Assembly (NCBI GenBank): GCA_027117675.1
Contig: JAJAYM010000055.1
Coordinates: 1-24,196, forward strand
Origin: Actinomycetes bacterium
GTDB lineage: Bacteria > Actinomycetota > Actinomycetes > JAHEKZ01
Reading direction: 5' to 3'
Length of the DNA: 24,196 bases
Positions 15,344-23,536 of this stretch are shown one piece after another. A model generated the notes under the pieces. That model worked only from the letters and a program-made list of their open reading frames with translations. It had not been told where the DNA came from and made no database searches. The translations under genes and the position numbers were made by a program. The stretch's first letter is position 1. Every line of letters begins with the position of its first letter.

Positions 15344-15991
15344 ATGACGCTCAAACGCTGCCGTCCAACGGTCTCTACCGCGCTCGCGGTCGCCTTGCTG
15401 GTGGCGGGGTGCGCGGCAGCCGAACCTGAAGCGACCAACTCTGCTGAACCTTCTCCGGCCACTGATTCAGCATCACCTGGCGACTCTGTGTCGCCATCTC
15501 ACAGCCGTCGGGCCACGCCGAGCTCGAGTGTTTCGTCCTCACAGCCCGGGCTGCCGAAGACCGGTTGGGGTGATGGCACGTATCCCGTTCCCTGCTTCCC
15601 GGGGGTACCGACCGTGAAGTTCGAGGGCGGGGAAACTACCTACCGCGAATTCCAGGTCACCGCCCGAGTGGTTGCGAGGGGTGCGCTCTCTTCCTACGAG
15701 TCGGTGGCGATCCACGTGGTATGCAGCGGGGCCAGCGCAAGCCCGAGCTCGATCCTTGTCTACATCGGGACTCTTGATGGCCCTGAGTACGTCGGTCTTG
15801 CCCTTTCCCCCCGTGAGGTTATCGATCTGAAGAAGGGCAAGTACGTCGACGGGGAGCTCGTGCTCACTGGATACGGCTTTACCCGACGCGCACCGTTGTG
15901 CTGCCCGGACCTGCTCGTCACCAAGTCGGTGTCATTGACGCAGGGCGAACTGGTCACGAGCGGACGGACCAAAGAGCCGCTCAAGAACTAG
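15344..15991 (+). CDS. Unrecognised secreted lipoprotein
   Basis: A 215-residue protein with a lipoprotein signal peptide: basic start, hydrophobic core, and lipobox LLVAGC with the lipid cysteine at 23. A Ser/Pro/Thr-rich linker of about 45 residues follows, then a beta-rich domain of about 140 residues with further cysteines (PVPCFPG, VVCSG, PLCCPD) that may form disulfides. No family is recognised. ATG 15344 is preferred over GTG 15341 because GAGGGG lies six bases before it. A 6-bp hairpin (15312-15328) lies just before the ribosome site. It is convergent with etfA, 14 bases away. Confidence 0.82.
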   Translation: MTLKRCRPTVSTALAVALLVAGCAAAEPEATNSAEPSPATDSASPGDSVSPSHSRRATPSSSVSSSQPGLPKTGWGDGTYPVPCFPGVPTVKFEGGETTYREFQVTARVVARGALSSYESVAIHVVCSGASASPSSILVYIGTLDGPEYVGLALSPREVIDLKKGKYVDGELVLTGYGFTRRAPLCCPDLLVTKSVSLTQGELVTSGRTKEPLKN

Positions 15992-16005
15992 CGATGTCGA
16001 TTGGC

Positions 16006-16980
16006 TCAGCCGGCCTTGGCCTTGCGCGTCTCTTCGATGATGGCGGGGAGCACCTTGCCGATGTCGCCGATGATGGCGTAGTCGGCGTAGCCCATGATCG
16101 CGGCTTCGGGGTCGGTGTTGATGACGATCATCGTCTTGGCGTTGCGGCAGCCGGCGATGTGCTGGGTCGCGCCGCTGATCCCGCAGGCGATGTACAGGTC
16201 GGGTGCCACCTTGGTGCCGGTCTGCCCCACCTGCTCGGTGTGCGGACGCCAGCCGTTACCGGTGACGACGCGCGAGCAGCCGATCGTTCCGCCCAGTAGC
16301 TCGGCGAGCTCTTCGAGCGGCGCGAAGCCCTCGGCGCTGCCGACGCCGCGTCCGCCGGAGATAATCACCTTCGCGTCCGCCAGCGAGACACCGGATGACT
16401 CCTCCGCTGCCGCCGCCGGCTTGGCGATCACCAGCAGGTCGGCGTCGGAGAACGTCGGCGTGAACTCCGCAACATCGCCGGACGCTGATCCGCCAGGATC
16501 GGCGACGATGGTGTGCGGCACCAAGCTCACCAGCGCGGGCGAACCATGTAAGTTCGCCTCCTCCATCAGGCTGCCTCCCCAGCGTGCGCGCACAACCTTG
16601 GTGGGAGATCCCGGGGTCACCTCGACGCAGTCGGCGGCAACGGGCAGGTCGGTGAGCGCACCAAGGTGGGCGAGCACCTCGTTGCCGCGTGGTGAACCCG
16701 TTGCCAGCACCACTGATGCCCCCGTGCGAGTCGCAACTTCGGATGCTGCGCGCGCCCAAGCAAGTGGGGCGTAGTCGGTGAGGCCCTCGTGAACGGCGAC
16801 GTGCACTGTCGTGACGCCGTGCTCTCCGAGCGCGCCAGCGACGCTGCGGCCGTCAGCGCCGACGACCAGCGCATCCAGCGGCTCACCGGTGGACGCCGCA
16901 AGCTCGCGCCCGTAGGTCACCGCCTGAAGCGACAGCTCGTCGAGCTGTCCGTGGTCGTGGTCGACAAGTACCAGCACCAT
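16006..16980 (-). CDS. etfA: Electron transfer flavoprotein alpha subunit
   Basis: A 324-residue FAD-binding subunit of the electron transfer flavoprotein. The C-terminal FAD domain carries SGGRGVGS, GQTGTKVAPDLYIACGISG and INTDPEAAIMGYADY, all diagnostic. It accepts electrons from the flavin dehydrogenase encoded upstream and would pass them to the menaquinone pool through an ETF:quinone oxidoreductase, which is not in the window. Its ATG is one base from the etfB stop. It is the last gene of the gene set 20970-16006 and is convergent with the lipoprotein gene. Confidence 0.95.
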   Translation of the reverse strand: MVLVLVDHDHGQLDELSLQAVTYGRELAASTGEPLDALVVGADGRSVAGALGEHGVTTVHVAVHEGLTDYAPLAWARAASEVATRTGASVVLATGSPRGNEVLAHLGALTDLPVAADCVEVTPGSPTKVVRARWGGSLMEEANLHGSPALVSLVPHTIVADPGGSASGDVAEFTPTFSDADLLVIAKPAAAAEESSGVSLADAKVIISGGRGVGSAEGFAPLEELAELLGGTIGCSRVVTGNGWRPHTEQVGQTGTKVAPDLYIACGISGATQHIAGCRNAKTMIVINTDPEAAIMGYADYAIIGDIGKVLPAIIEETRKAKAG

Positions 16981-16981
16981 G

Positions 16982-17737
16982 TCAGATCACTCCGATCTGC
17001 TTGAAGATCTCAACGATGGCGGGAGCAGCCTCGGGGCCGCTGCCCAGAACCTGCGCCTGCTTGCTCTCGGTCACCGGAACCTCAAGCCGGGTCTTTACCA
17101 GCCTCGACTCCGGACGCTCTGGGTTGCGGCGTTCAATGGGCTTCTTCTTGGCGCGGATCCGCCCAGGTACTGACGGGTAGCGCGGAATGTTGAGACCGTC
17201 GAGGACGGTGACGACCGCAGGCAGTGACACTTCGTAAAGTTCACGTCCGGTCTTCACCGGGCGCTCGAAGGTGGCCTTGTCCGCCTCGACCGTCATCGCC
17301 TTTACGCCAGTGACGATTGGGCGTCCGAGCTTGTGCGCCACCCGGATACCAACCTGGTAGCCGCTGGCGTCCGCCGACTCGTTGCCCATGATGACGAGGT
17401 CGAAGTCGGTTTCGTCCTCGGTGATGGCCTCGGCAATCGCCGTTGCTGTGGCCTGCGGGTCCCACTCCTGGCTGTCGGTCTCGATCAGGATGCCGCGATC
17501 GGCACCGATCGCCATCTGCTCGCGGATCTGCTCCTCGGCTTCGGCAGGACCGAGAGTCAGCACGGTGACACTGCCGCCGTGCTGCTCGACGATCCGCACC
17601 GCCTCTTCCACGGCAACTTCTTCGTGCGGGCTGATCGTGAAGCCGAGCTTGGCCGTTTCGATGTCGAGGCCGTCCTCGGTGATGGTGAACTTGCCCCCCG
17701 ACAGGGGGACGCGCTTGATGCAGACCAGTACGTCCAT
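16982..17737 (-). CDS. etfB: Electron transfer flavoprotein beta subunit
   Basis: A 251-residue AMP-binding partner of EtfA. Typical features are VLVCIKRVP at the N-terminus, the ISPHEEVAVEEAVRI segment, MGNESADASGYQVG and the signature around ELYEVSLPAVVTVLDGLNIPRYPS followed by RAKKKPI. The start overlaps the stop of the upstream FAD dehydrogenase by one base (TGATG). This indicates strict co-expression and suggests a dedicated Etf rather than the housekeeping fatty-acid oxidation Etf. Confidence 0.95.
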   Translation of the reverse strand: MDVLVCIKRVPLSGGKFTITEDGLDIETAKLGFTISPHEEVAVEEAVRIVEQHGGSVTVLTLGPAEAEEQIREQMAIGADRGILIETDSQEWDPQATATAIAEAITEDETDFDLVIMGNESADASGYQVGIRVAHKLGRPIVTGVKAMTVEADKATFERPVKTGRELYEVSLPAVVTVLDGLNIPRYPSVPGRIRAKKKPIERRNPERPESRLVKTRLEVPVTESKQAQVLGSGPEAAPAIVEIFKQIGVI

Positions 17738-20256
17738 CAGGAGAGAATCCGTTCGTTCTTGGGGTCGAAAAGGGGAGTGGCGCCCGCCACTGCAACGGTC
17801 ACCGGGTAGTGGTCACCGAGGTACTCAACGACCAGCTTGGTGCCCTCGCTTGCGTACTCCGGCGGCAGGTAGCTCATCAGCACGTGTTTGCCGATCGACG
17901 GTGCCGATCCGGCACTGGTGACGAACGAGCGGCGTCCGTGCGCGTCGGTGATGGGCTGCTTGTCTGCGCTGAGAATCGGCTCCTTGCCCATCATGTACCG
18001 CTTCTCACCAGTGCTGCTGGTGTGGTCGTCGACCGTAAGCGAGCAGAGGGTTGCGACCGGGTCATCGCCGCGGTGTTTGAGGTGCGCCTCCTTGCCGATG
18101 AAGTCGGCCGCTTTGATCTTTGGCGGCGCCATGCCTGCCTCGACCACGGTGAACTCGGTTTCGAGTTCGGTGCCGAACGCCCGGTAGCCCTTCTCGATGC
18201 GCCCAGTCGTGCCGTAGACACCGATGCCAACCGGGATGAGGCCGTGCTCCTGGCCCGCCTGCCAGAGCTCGTCCCACAACTGGGCGCCCTGCTCCATCGG
18301 GACGTAGAGCTCCCAGCCGAGGTCACCCACGTAAGAAATGCGCGAGGCCAAGACCTTCAGCGACCCGATCTCGATCGCCTTGCAGGTGCCGAACTTGAAG
18401 CCCTCGTGCGAGACGTCGTCGCGCGTGATGGAGGCCAGGATTGTGCGTGCATTCGGACCCCAGATGCCAAGGGTGGTGAGTGACGACGTGAGATCGGTGA
18501 TCTGTGCCGTGCCGTCAGCAGGCAGGTGGTCGCTGAACCACTTGAGGTCGGCCATTCCGTGCGCACCACCGGTCACTACTCGGTAGTGGTCGTGAGCCAG
18601 ACGCATCACGGTTAGGTCGGACTTGAACCCGCCGCTCGCTGAAAGAACGGGCGTGTAGACCACCCGGCCGTTTGGTACGTCCATCTGCCGCATGCAGACT
18701 CCCTGCAGCGCATCGAGAGCGCCGGGGCCCTGGATGTCGAACTCGACAAACGCGGTGAGGTCAACGAGACCGGCCGTTTCACGCATCTGTAGGTGCTCGG
18801 CGTTGATGATCGGCGACCACCAGCGCGACTCCCACTCAGCCGTGCGCGGCATGACGGCATCGCCGAACTTCTCGACCAAGCCAGCGTTGCTCTCGTACCA
18901 GAAGGCACGCTCCCAGCCGGCGGTCTCATAGAACTCCGCACCCAGCGCCTTCTGGCGCTCGTAGTACGGCGAGAGGCGAACGTTGCGGTTGGACGCCCAT
19001 TGCTCGTTCGGGTGCACGATTCCGTAGGTCTTGTTGAACCCCTCGGCGGTGCGCTCCTTGATGTGCTTACGAGTCTTTTGGTGGTCGTAGAAGCGGGCGA
19101 TGTCGGACGCCTGCAGGTCGATCTCAGAATCGCCGAGCACCATCCACTCTGACACGGCCTTGCCAATGCCGGGACCTTCCTTGATCCAGACAGCTGACAC
19201 CGACCAGAGGTTCTTCACTTCTGGGGTTTCACCCAGCAGCGGCATGCCGTCGGGCGTCAGGGAAAGCAGGCCGTTGATCGCGTACTTTTGGCCGACAGTT
19301 TCGTCGCCGACGATCTCCGGCATCAGCTCGAGTGCCTGCTCATACTGCAGCTCGAAGTCTTCAGCGGTGAAGGGGAACTCGGTGGGGGAGAGCTGGGCCT
19401 CCTCCACCGATGGCAGGTCTTCTGGGTCGTGCAAGATCGCCCGGTGGGCGTACGAGCCGATCTCTAGACCGTTACCGTGCTGACGCTCGTACATGTTGGT
19501 GTCCATGTCGCGGACGATTGGGTGCTCGATGTCACCCTTGGCGTCGGCGAACCGGGGCACCGGGCCGACGTCGATCATCTGGTGTACGGCCGGCGTCAGT
19601 GGAATGGACGCCCCTGCCATTTTTGCGATACGCGGTCCCCAAAGGCCGGTGGCGATGACGACGTACTCGGCCTCGATCGTGCCCTTGTCTGTCTCGACCG
19701 CCTTGATGCGGCCGTCCTCGACCACCATGCCGGTGACTTCGGTATTGGCGAAGGTCTGCAGCGCGCCCATCTCGTGCGCCTTCTCGCGCATGATGGTGCC
19801 GGCGCGGAGCGAGTCGACGACTCCGACGCCCGGTGTGTAGAAGCCGCCGAGGATCACGTCAGGATCCATGTAGGGGACGAGCTCGACGCACTCGGCCGGC
19901 GTCAGCATCTTGCAGCCGTCAATACCGAATGACTTGGCTGACTGCATGCGACGATGCAGCTCTTGCATCCGCTCTTCGGTGCGGGCGACCTCGATGCCGC
20001 CGCACTCGGTGAAGACGCCCATCTCTTTGTACTGGCGGACGCTGTCGAACGTCAGCAGGGCCATTTCCTTGGCGTGGTCGACCGGGAAGATGAAGTTGGA
20101 AGCGTGGCCGGTTGAGCCGCCGGGGTTGGGTAGCGGTCCCTTGTCGATCTGCACAAGGTCTGCCCAGCCGAGGCGGGCCAGGTGGTACGCCATCGAGTTG
20201 CCGACGATGCCGGCGCCGATGATCACGGCCTTCGCCTGTTCGGGGAGGGTACTCAT
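17737..20256 (-). CDS. FAD oxidoreductase-GcvT fusion, dimethylglycine/sarcosine dehydrogenase-like
   Basis: An 839-residue cytosolic enzyme with three parts. The N-terminal DAO-type FAD domain (about 8-390) has GAGIVG at residues 14-19. A middle FAO_M-type linker spans about 390-445. A C-terminal aminomethyltransferase-like folate-binding domain (about 450-830) includes LVDLTAFVEFDIQGPGA and YVGDLGWELYVP. His51 in GGSTGHASNF aligns with the histidine that carries covalent FAD in dimethylglycine and sarcosine dehydrogenases, although the usual preceding Trp is Gly. The family oxidises an N-methyl group and hands the carbon to THF as methylene-THF. The fused etfBA argues for a dehydrogenase, not an oxidase. 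ATG 20256 has GAAAGGG upstream. The exact substrate is unproven. Confidence 0.9.
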   Translation of the reverse strand: MSTLPEQAKAVIIGAGIVGNSMAYHLARLGWADLVQIDKGPLPNPGGSTGHASNFIFPVDHAKEMALLTFDSVRQYKEMGVFTECGGIEVARTEERMQELHRRMQSAKSFGIDGCKMLTPAECVELVPYMDPDVILGGFYTPGVGVVDSLRAGTIMREKAHEMGALQTFANTEVTGMVVEDGRIKAVETDKGTIEAEYVVIATGLWGPRIAKMAGASIPLTPAVHQMIDVGPVPRFADAKGDIEHPIVRDMDTNMYERQHGNGLEIGSYAHRAILHDPEDLPSVEEAQLSPTEFPFTAEDFELQYEQALELMPEIVGDETVGQKYAINGLLSLTPDGMPLLGETPEVKNLWSVSAVWIKEGPGIGKAVSEWMVLGDSEIDLQASDIARFYDHQKTRKHIKERTAEGFNKTYGIVHPNEQWASNRNVRLSPYYERQKALGAEFYETAGWERAFWYESNAGLVEKFGDAVMPRTAEWESRWWSPIINAEHLQMRETAGLVDLTAFVEFDIQGPGALDALQGVCMRQMDVPNGRVVYTPVLSASGGFKSDLTVMRLAHDHYRVVTGGAHGMADLKWFSDHLPADGTAQITDLTSSLTTLGIWGPNARTILASITRDDVSHEGFKFGTCKAIEIGSLKVLASRISYVGDLGWELYVPMEQGAQLWDELWQAGQEHGLIPVGIGVYGTTGRIEKGYRAFGTELETEFTVVEAGMAPPKIKAADFIGKEAHLKHRGDDPVATLCSLTVDDHTSSTGEKRYMMGKEPILSADKQPITDAHGRRSFVTSAGSAPSIGKHVLMSYLPPEYASEGTKLVVEYLGDHYPVTVAVAGATPLFDPKNERILS

Positions 20257-20307
20257 GTGGCGTCCCTTTCGTTTCGTTCTTCTGCGATGTGGAGATGAAT
20301 GGTCTGA

Positions 20308-20970
20308 CTACAACGACCGGCGAATCGACCCTTCGAATCCTTCGACATGGGTCTGCATGGCTGTGGAGGCGCGCGCGGCGTCCCCGTCACGAATGGCATC
20401 AAGGATGGCGCGGTGCTCGAGGACAGCGTCCTCGAGGTAGGTCACCTTGTCGAGTGCGAGGAACCAGATACGAAGTGCGTGCATGTAGTGCTCGTCCAAA
20501 ACCGACTCGAGGAAACTGTTGTGGGCTGCCCGGTAGACGAAGCGGTGGATGCGCTGGTCGATCTCGATCAGCCGGCGCCCGGCGGGCTTGACGCTGACCG
20601 CATCGAGTTCGTCGAAGAGGGCTTCTATCTCGATTCGGTCGCTGTCGGTCAATCGCTGGGCGGCGAGCTGGGCGGCGAACGGCTCGAGGACGCAGCGCAC
20701 CTCAGACAGGGACGCGAGGTCGCGGGCGTCCGCGGGTGCAACGAACATGCCGCGGCGGGGGTAGACCTCGACAAGTTTTGCCTGGGCGAGGGCGCGAAGT
20801 GCTTCACGGACGGGGGTGCGCCCGAGTCCGAGTCGGTCCATCAACTCCGGTTCGTCGACCAAGCTGCCGGGAGGGAGCTCGAGGGTCACGATCAGCTCGC
20901 GCAACGCGTAGTACGCCTGCTCGGACTGCGAGCGGGCGTCAGGCTGCAGAATCTCCACCGGCGAGGTCAC
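20308..20970 (-). CDS. GntR family regulator (FadR/FCD subfamily)
   Basis: A 220-residue regulator with an N-terminal winged helix (about 15-75; LPPGSLVDEPELMDRLGLGR and TPVREALRALAQAKLVEV) and a C-terminal all-helical FCD ligand domain (about 85-215) with acidic and histidine residues placed to bind a metal/carboxylate ligand. It lies 51 bases upstream of the FAD dehydrogenase gene and is the probable controller of that gene set, responding to a carboxylated substrate (inference). The GTG start at 20970 has no good ribosome site, so the transcript may be leaderless or the start may be elsewhere. Confidence 0.9.
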   Translation of the reverse strand: MTSPVEILQPDARSQSEQAYYALRELIVTLELPPGSLVDEPELMDRLGLGRTPVREALRALAQAKLVEVYPRRGMFVAPADARDLASLSEVRCVLEPFAAQLAAQRLTDSDRIEIEALFDELDAVSVKPAGRRLIEIDQRIHRFVYRAAHNSFLESVLDEHYMHALRIWFLALDKVTYLEDAVLEHRAILDAIRDGDAARASTAMQTHVEGFEGSIRRSL

Positions 20971-20976
20971 AAGAAA

Positions 20977-21006
20977 GATATATCAATCTGACATGCCTGT
21001 GTATAC
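20977..21006 (-). promoter_or_regulatory. Candidate operator region of the gntR gene
   Basis: Two short perfect palindromes, GATATATC (20977-20984) and GTATAC (21001-21006), occur in an AT-rich patch directly before the GTG start, unusual for this GC-rich window. They could be a GntR operator and/or a -10 region. No matching -35 box is clear. Confidence 0.3.
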
Positions 21007-21084
21007 CCCTTTGCAGAACCGTTCCACGGAGTGCAACGGACGCGTGTCGGTGCCCCCATGTTGACTCGCGGGGTTAATGGGTGT

Positions 21085-21330
21085 TCATGCCGCGGTTGCT
21101 GTGTCGTGGATTGTCTCAAACTCGATGGGGGTGAGGCGACCGAGTCCGCTTTGACGGTGTCGCCGGTGGTAGGCGCGTTCGATCCAGGTGACGATTGTCG
21201 CGGCTGGTCCAACGTCTGCGGTTGAGTACGTTCCTTTGCACAAGCGGGAAGAATGACTCCACTGCGGCGCTATCTGCGCACGCCGCGACTCTGCGCAGCG
21301 TCGCCCGTGCCCGCGATTGAGCAGCAGATT
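21085..21330 (-). pseudogene. IS3-family transposase (OrfB) 3' remnant
   Basis: A broken fragment of an IS3-group DDE transposase. In one frame (about 21330-21205) the minus strand reads DSAAVESFFPLVQRNVLNRR, which contains the third catalytic acid (the E of VESFF). After about position 21200 the frame shifts to TWIERAYHRRHRQSGLGR and then LTPIEFETIHDTATAA up to the stop, the usual C-terminus of this group. About four to five codons seem to be missing at the junction (judged from memory of the family). No upstream half of the gene and no OrfA is present. The stretch 21331-21482 shows nothing recognisable. Confidence 0.75.
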
Positions 21331-21482
21331 GTCAGCACCCATCGACGATGTCGATCTGGTCTTGTGACCGGCCATAGAGACGATACTGAGCGTCGTCCAG
21401 GGTGCGCTTGGCGCCAGCGACTCTAAGCGCTCAACATGTCCTGCGAACCTGCATCAGACCAAATCACCGCCGCCGTTGTGGG

Positions 21483-22349
21483 TCAGCCGGTTGCTGCAGC
21501 GGCCTGCTTGGCGCGGTGCTGCTGGATCCAGGCCGCGCCCCACTCGTCGTGGCCGAGCATGAGGTCGGCTCCCTTGACGGCGGTCACAACCTGCGGGGTA
21601 CGGGCGTCCATGATCGCGCTGGTCAGACCGGCGCGCATCGCCATCGGAATGAAGACCGCGTTCAGCGTGTGGCGGTCGGGCATCCCGAACGAGACGTTGG
21701 ACGCCCCCAGCGTCATGTTCACGCCGACCTGGTCGCGGATCATGCTGATCGCCTCCATGGTGCGGTCGGCGTGCAGCGAGTCAGCCCCGATCGGCATCGC
21801 CAGCGGGTCGATGACGATGTCCTCGATGGGGATGCCGTATTTCGTCGTTGCGAGGTCGACGAACTTCTTGGTCAACTCGAGCCGCCGCGCTGGGTCGATC
21901 GGGATCTCGAACTCGTCGTTGGGCAGCGCGATGATGGCAGCGTTGTGGCGTTTGACCAGCGGCAGGATGAGATCCATGCGCTCGTCCTCGACGGTCACCG
22001 AGTTGACGAGTGCCTTGCCCTCGTAGGCGCCGAGACCAGCTTCAAGCGCCTCAACGACCGATGAGTCGATGCAGAGTGGAGTGTCGGTGAGCGACTGCAC
22101 CAGTTTGACCGCATTGGCCAGCAGCTCGGCCTCGTCGGTCAACGGCACGCCCATGTTGACGTCCAGCACCATGGCGCCGCCAGCGACCTGGGCGGCGACA
22201 TCGGTCTCAATGGCCGACAGGTCACCGGCTCGCAGCTGCTCTTGGAAGACCTTGCGTCCGGTCGGGTTGATGCGCTCGCCGATGATGCAGAAGGGCTGGT
22301 CGTCTCCAATGATGACCTGCTTGCTCGCCGAGCTGAGAACCGTGTGCAT
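21483..22349 (-). CDS. Methyltetrahydrofolate-corrinoid methyltransferase-like (MtrH/AcsE family)
   Basis: A 288-residue TIM-barrel protein of the pterin-binding family. Motifs include IIGERINPTGRK (about residues 22-33), MVLDVNMG, PLCIDSS, NSVTVEDER and TLGASNVSFGMPDR, which match methyl-H4folate:corrinoid methyltransferases rather than dihydropteroate synthase. It should move a methyl group between the corrinoid protein encoded upstream and THF. In a catabolic cluster the likely direction is methyl-corrinoid to methyl-THF (inference). ATG 22349 has AGGAG about five bases upstream. It follows the MetV-like gene by 59 bases and is last in its gene set, with an IS3 remnant downstream. Confidence 0.88.
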   Translation of the reverse strand: MHTVLSSASKQVIIGDDQPFCIIGERINPTGRKVFQEQLRAGDLSAIETDVAAQVAGGAMVLDVNMGVPLTDEAELLANAVKLVQSLTDTPLCIDSSVVEALEAGLGAYEGKALVNSVTVEDERMDLILPLVKRHNAAIIALPNDEFEIPIDPARRLELTKKFVDLATTKYGIPIEDIVIDPLAMPIGADSLHADRTMEAISMIRDQVGVNMTLGASNVSFGMPDRHTLNAVFIPMAMRAGLTSAIMDARTPQVVTAVKGADLMLGHDEWGAAWIQQHRAKQAAAATG

Positions 22350-22408
22350 GCTGCTCCTGTTTCTGTGGTGGGCAGTCGCCGACGCGACCCCCGTATCGTG
22401 CCGCGAAC

Positions 22409-22867
22409 TTAGCGACGCGGCGAGTGGAAGGGTGTTTCGAGGGGTCCCTCGTACTCCACGAGTGAGAGTTCGGGGGTGACGTCGTCAGTGGGCGGCAGCG
22501 ACTCTCCCTGCCAGCCGGCTGGGGTCTTGCGGTCGCGTCCGGTGAGGAGGTTGGTCCAAGACGCGTCCCCCTCCAGCTGGTTGTTGACCGGAGGCCGCAG
22601 CTCGTGAATGTGCTCGCGCCAAGACTTCGGAAGCAAGGGAAGGGTACGACTGCGCTCTTCGGCCTTGACCCAGACGCAGCGCATCTCGGGTACGACCTCA
22701 CAGTGACCGTCTTCCCGTACCCCGCCGCACGGGCCGTTGCGGAGCGTCTTGGGACAGGTCATCGGGCAGGTCATACCTGTTGAGTGCAGGACGCACTGGC
22801 CGCACATGCGGCAGTCCCACACGGGTCCCTTGATCGCGTGCTCGATGATGGGGAGCAACTTGGGCAT
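22409..22867 (-). CDS. Stand-alone MetV-like protein (MTHFR C-terminal domain type)
   Basis: A 152-residue protein with eight cysteines near the N-terminus at residues 19, 22, 25, 34, 38, 47, 56 and 64. The core reads CRMCGQCVLHSTGMTCP, then CPKTLRNGPCGG and GHCEVVP. This is the pattern of the methylene-tetrahydrofolate reductase C-terminal domain and of acetogen MetV, the partner of MetF. The cysteines probably bind an iron-sulfur cluster or zinc. Here it stands alone with no MetF in view, so it may support methyl-THF oxidation with a MetF encoded elsewhere, or help reactivate the corrinoid (inference). The start lies three bases after the corrinoid gene stop. Confidence 0.85.
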   Translation of the reverse strand: MPKLLPIIEHAIKGPVWDCRMCGQCVLHSTGMTCPMTCPKTLRNGPCGGVREDGHCEVVPEMRCVWVKAEERSRTLPLLPKSWREHIHELRPPVNNQLEGDASWTNLLTGRDRKTPAGWQGESLPPTDDVTPELSLVEYEGPLETPFHSPRR

Positions 22868-22870
22868 GGG

Positions 22871-23536
22871 TTAGGCCTTGGCCAAGGCACGGCGGTTTTT
22901 GAGGAGTTCTTTGGCGCGGCGGACGGCGGTGGAGGCGTCAGCGGCGTACCCGTCAGCACCGACAGCGTCAGCGTACTCCTGGGTCACCGGGGCGCCACCG
23001 ACCATCACGATCACCTTGTCGCGCAGCCCAGCCTTCTCCAACGCATTGATGTTCGCCTTAAACATCGGCATCGTCGTCGTCAAGAACGCACTGAACCCCA
23101 CAATGTCAGGGGAATGCTCCTCGATCGCAGCGACGAACTTCTCCGGAGCCACCTGCACCCCCAAATCGATCACCTCGAACCCAGCACCCTCCAACATGAT
23201 GTTCACCAAGTTCTTCCCAATGTCATGCACATCACCCTTGACCGTGCCCATCAAGAACTTGCCCACCGTCTCAGCACCAGTCGCAGCCAACAACGGCCGC
23301 AACACCTCCAACGCCCCCGACATCGCCCGACCAGCGATCAACATCTCCGGAACAAAGAAGTCACCCCGCTCAAACCGGGCCCCCACCTCCTCCAACGAAG
23401 GAATCAACGCCTCGAACAACAACGTCTCAGGACCCATCCCCATCCCAAGCCCAGCGTTAGTCAGCTCCAACACCGCAGGCGCATTCCCCACCAACGTCTC
23501 ATCAAACAAACCCTTCAAAATCTCCTCAGGCGTCAT
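22871..23536 (-). CDS. Corrinoid (B12-binding) methyl-carrier protein, MtaC/MttC-like
   Basis: A 221-residue methyl carrier. The N-terminal helical cap (about 1-88) precedes a Rossmann-like cobalamin domain with the DxHxxG motif GDVHDIGKN (Asp102, His104, Gly107; His104 is the lower axial ligand), the DLGVQVAPEKFV segment, VGGAPVTQEYAD and GADGYAADA. It shuttles a methyl group from a substrate-specific methyltransferase (not in the window) to the MtrH-like protein. Its ATG overlaps the IclR stop (ATGA). Codon use is odd: 20 of 25 leucines are TTG, and GTG and GGG are abundant, while neighbours use CTC/CTG. Only the last 35 or so codons look native. Confidence 0.95.
   Translation of the reverse strand: MTPEEILKGLFDETLVGNAPAVLELTNAGLGMGMGPETLLFEALIPSLEEVGARFERGDFFVPEMLIAGRAMSGALEVLRPLLAATGAETVGKFLMGTVKGDVHDIGKNLVNIMLEGAGFEVIDLGVQVAPEKFVAAIEEHSPDIVGFSAFLTTTMPMFKANINALEKAGLRDKVIVMVGGAPVTQEYADAVGADGYAADASTAVRRAKELLKNRRALAKA

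Noticed and set aside
15550..15565. LPKTG sequence in the lipoprotein, suggestive of a sortase signal
   Set aside because: It lies in the middle of the protein with no following hydrophobic helix or basic tail, so it is not a cell-wall sorting signal.
21031..21045. Sequence resembling the 9280 palindrome arm (GTGCAACG, then GACGCGT)
   Set aside because: It has an extra base, no matching inverted partner and no extended similarity, so it is treated as chance.
22350..22408. Possible cobalamin riboswitch in the corrinoid gene set
   Set aside because: The gaps are too short and no B12-box-like sequence is visible; any riboswitch would have to be upstream of the window end.
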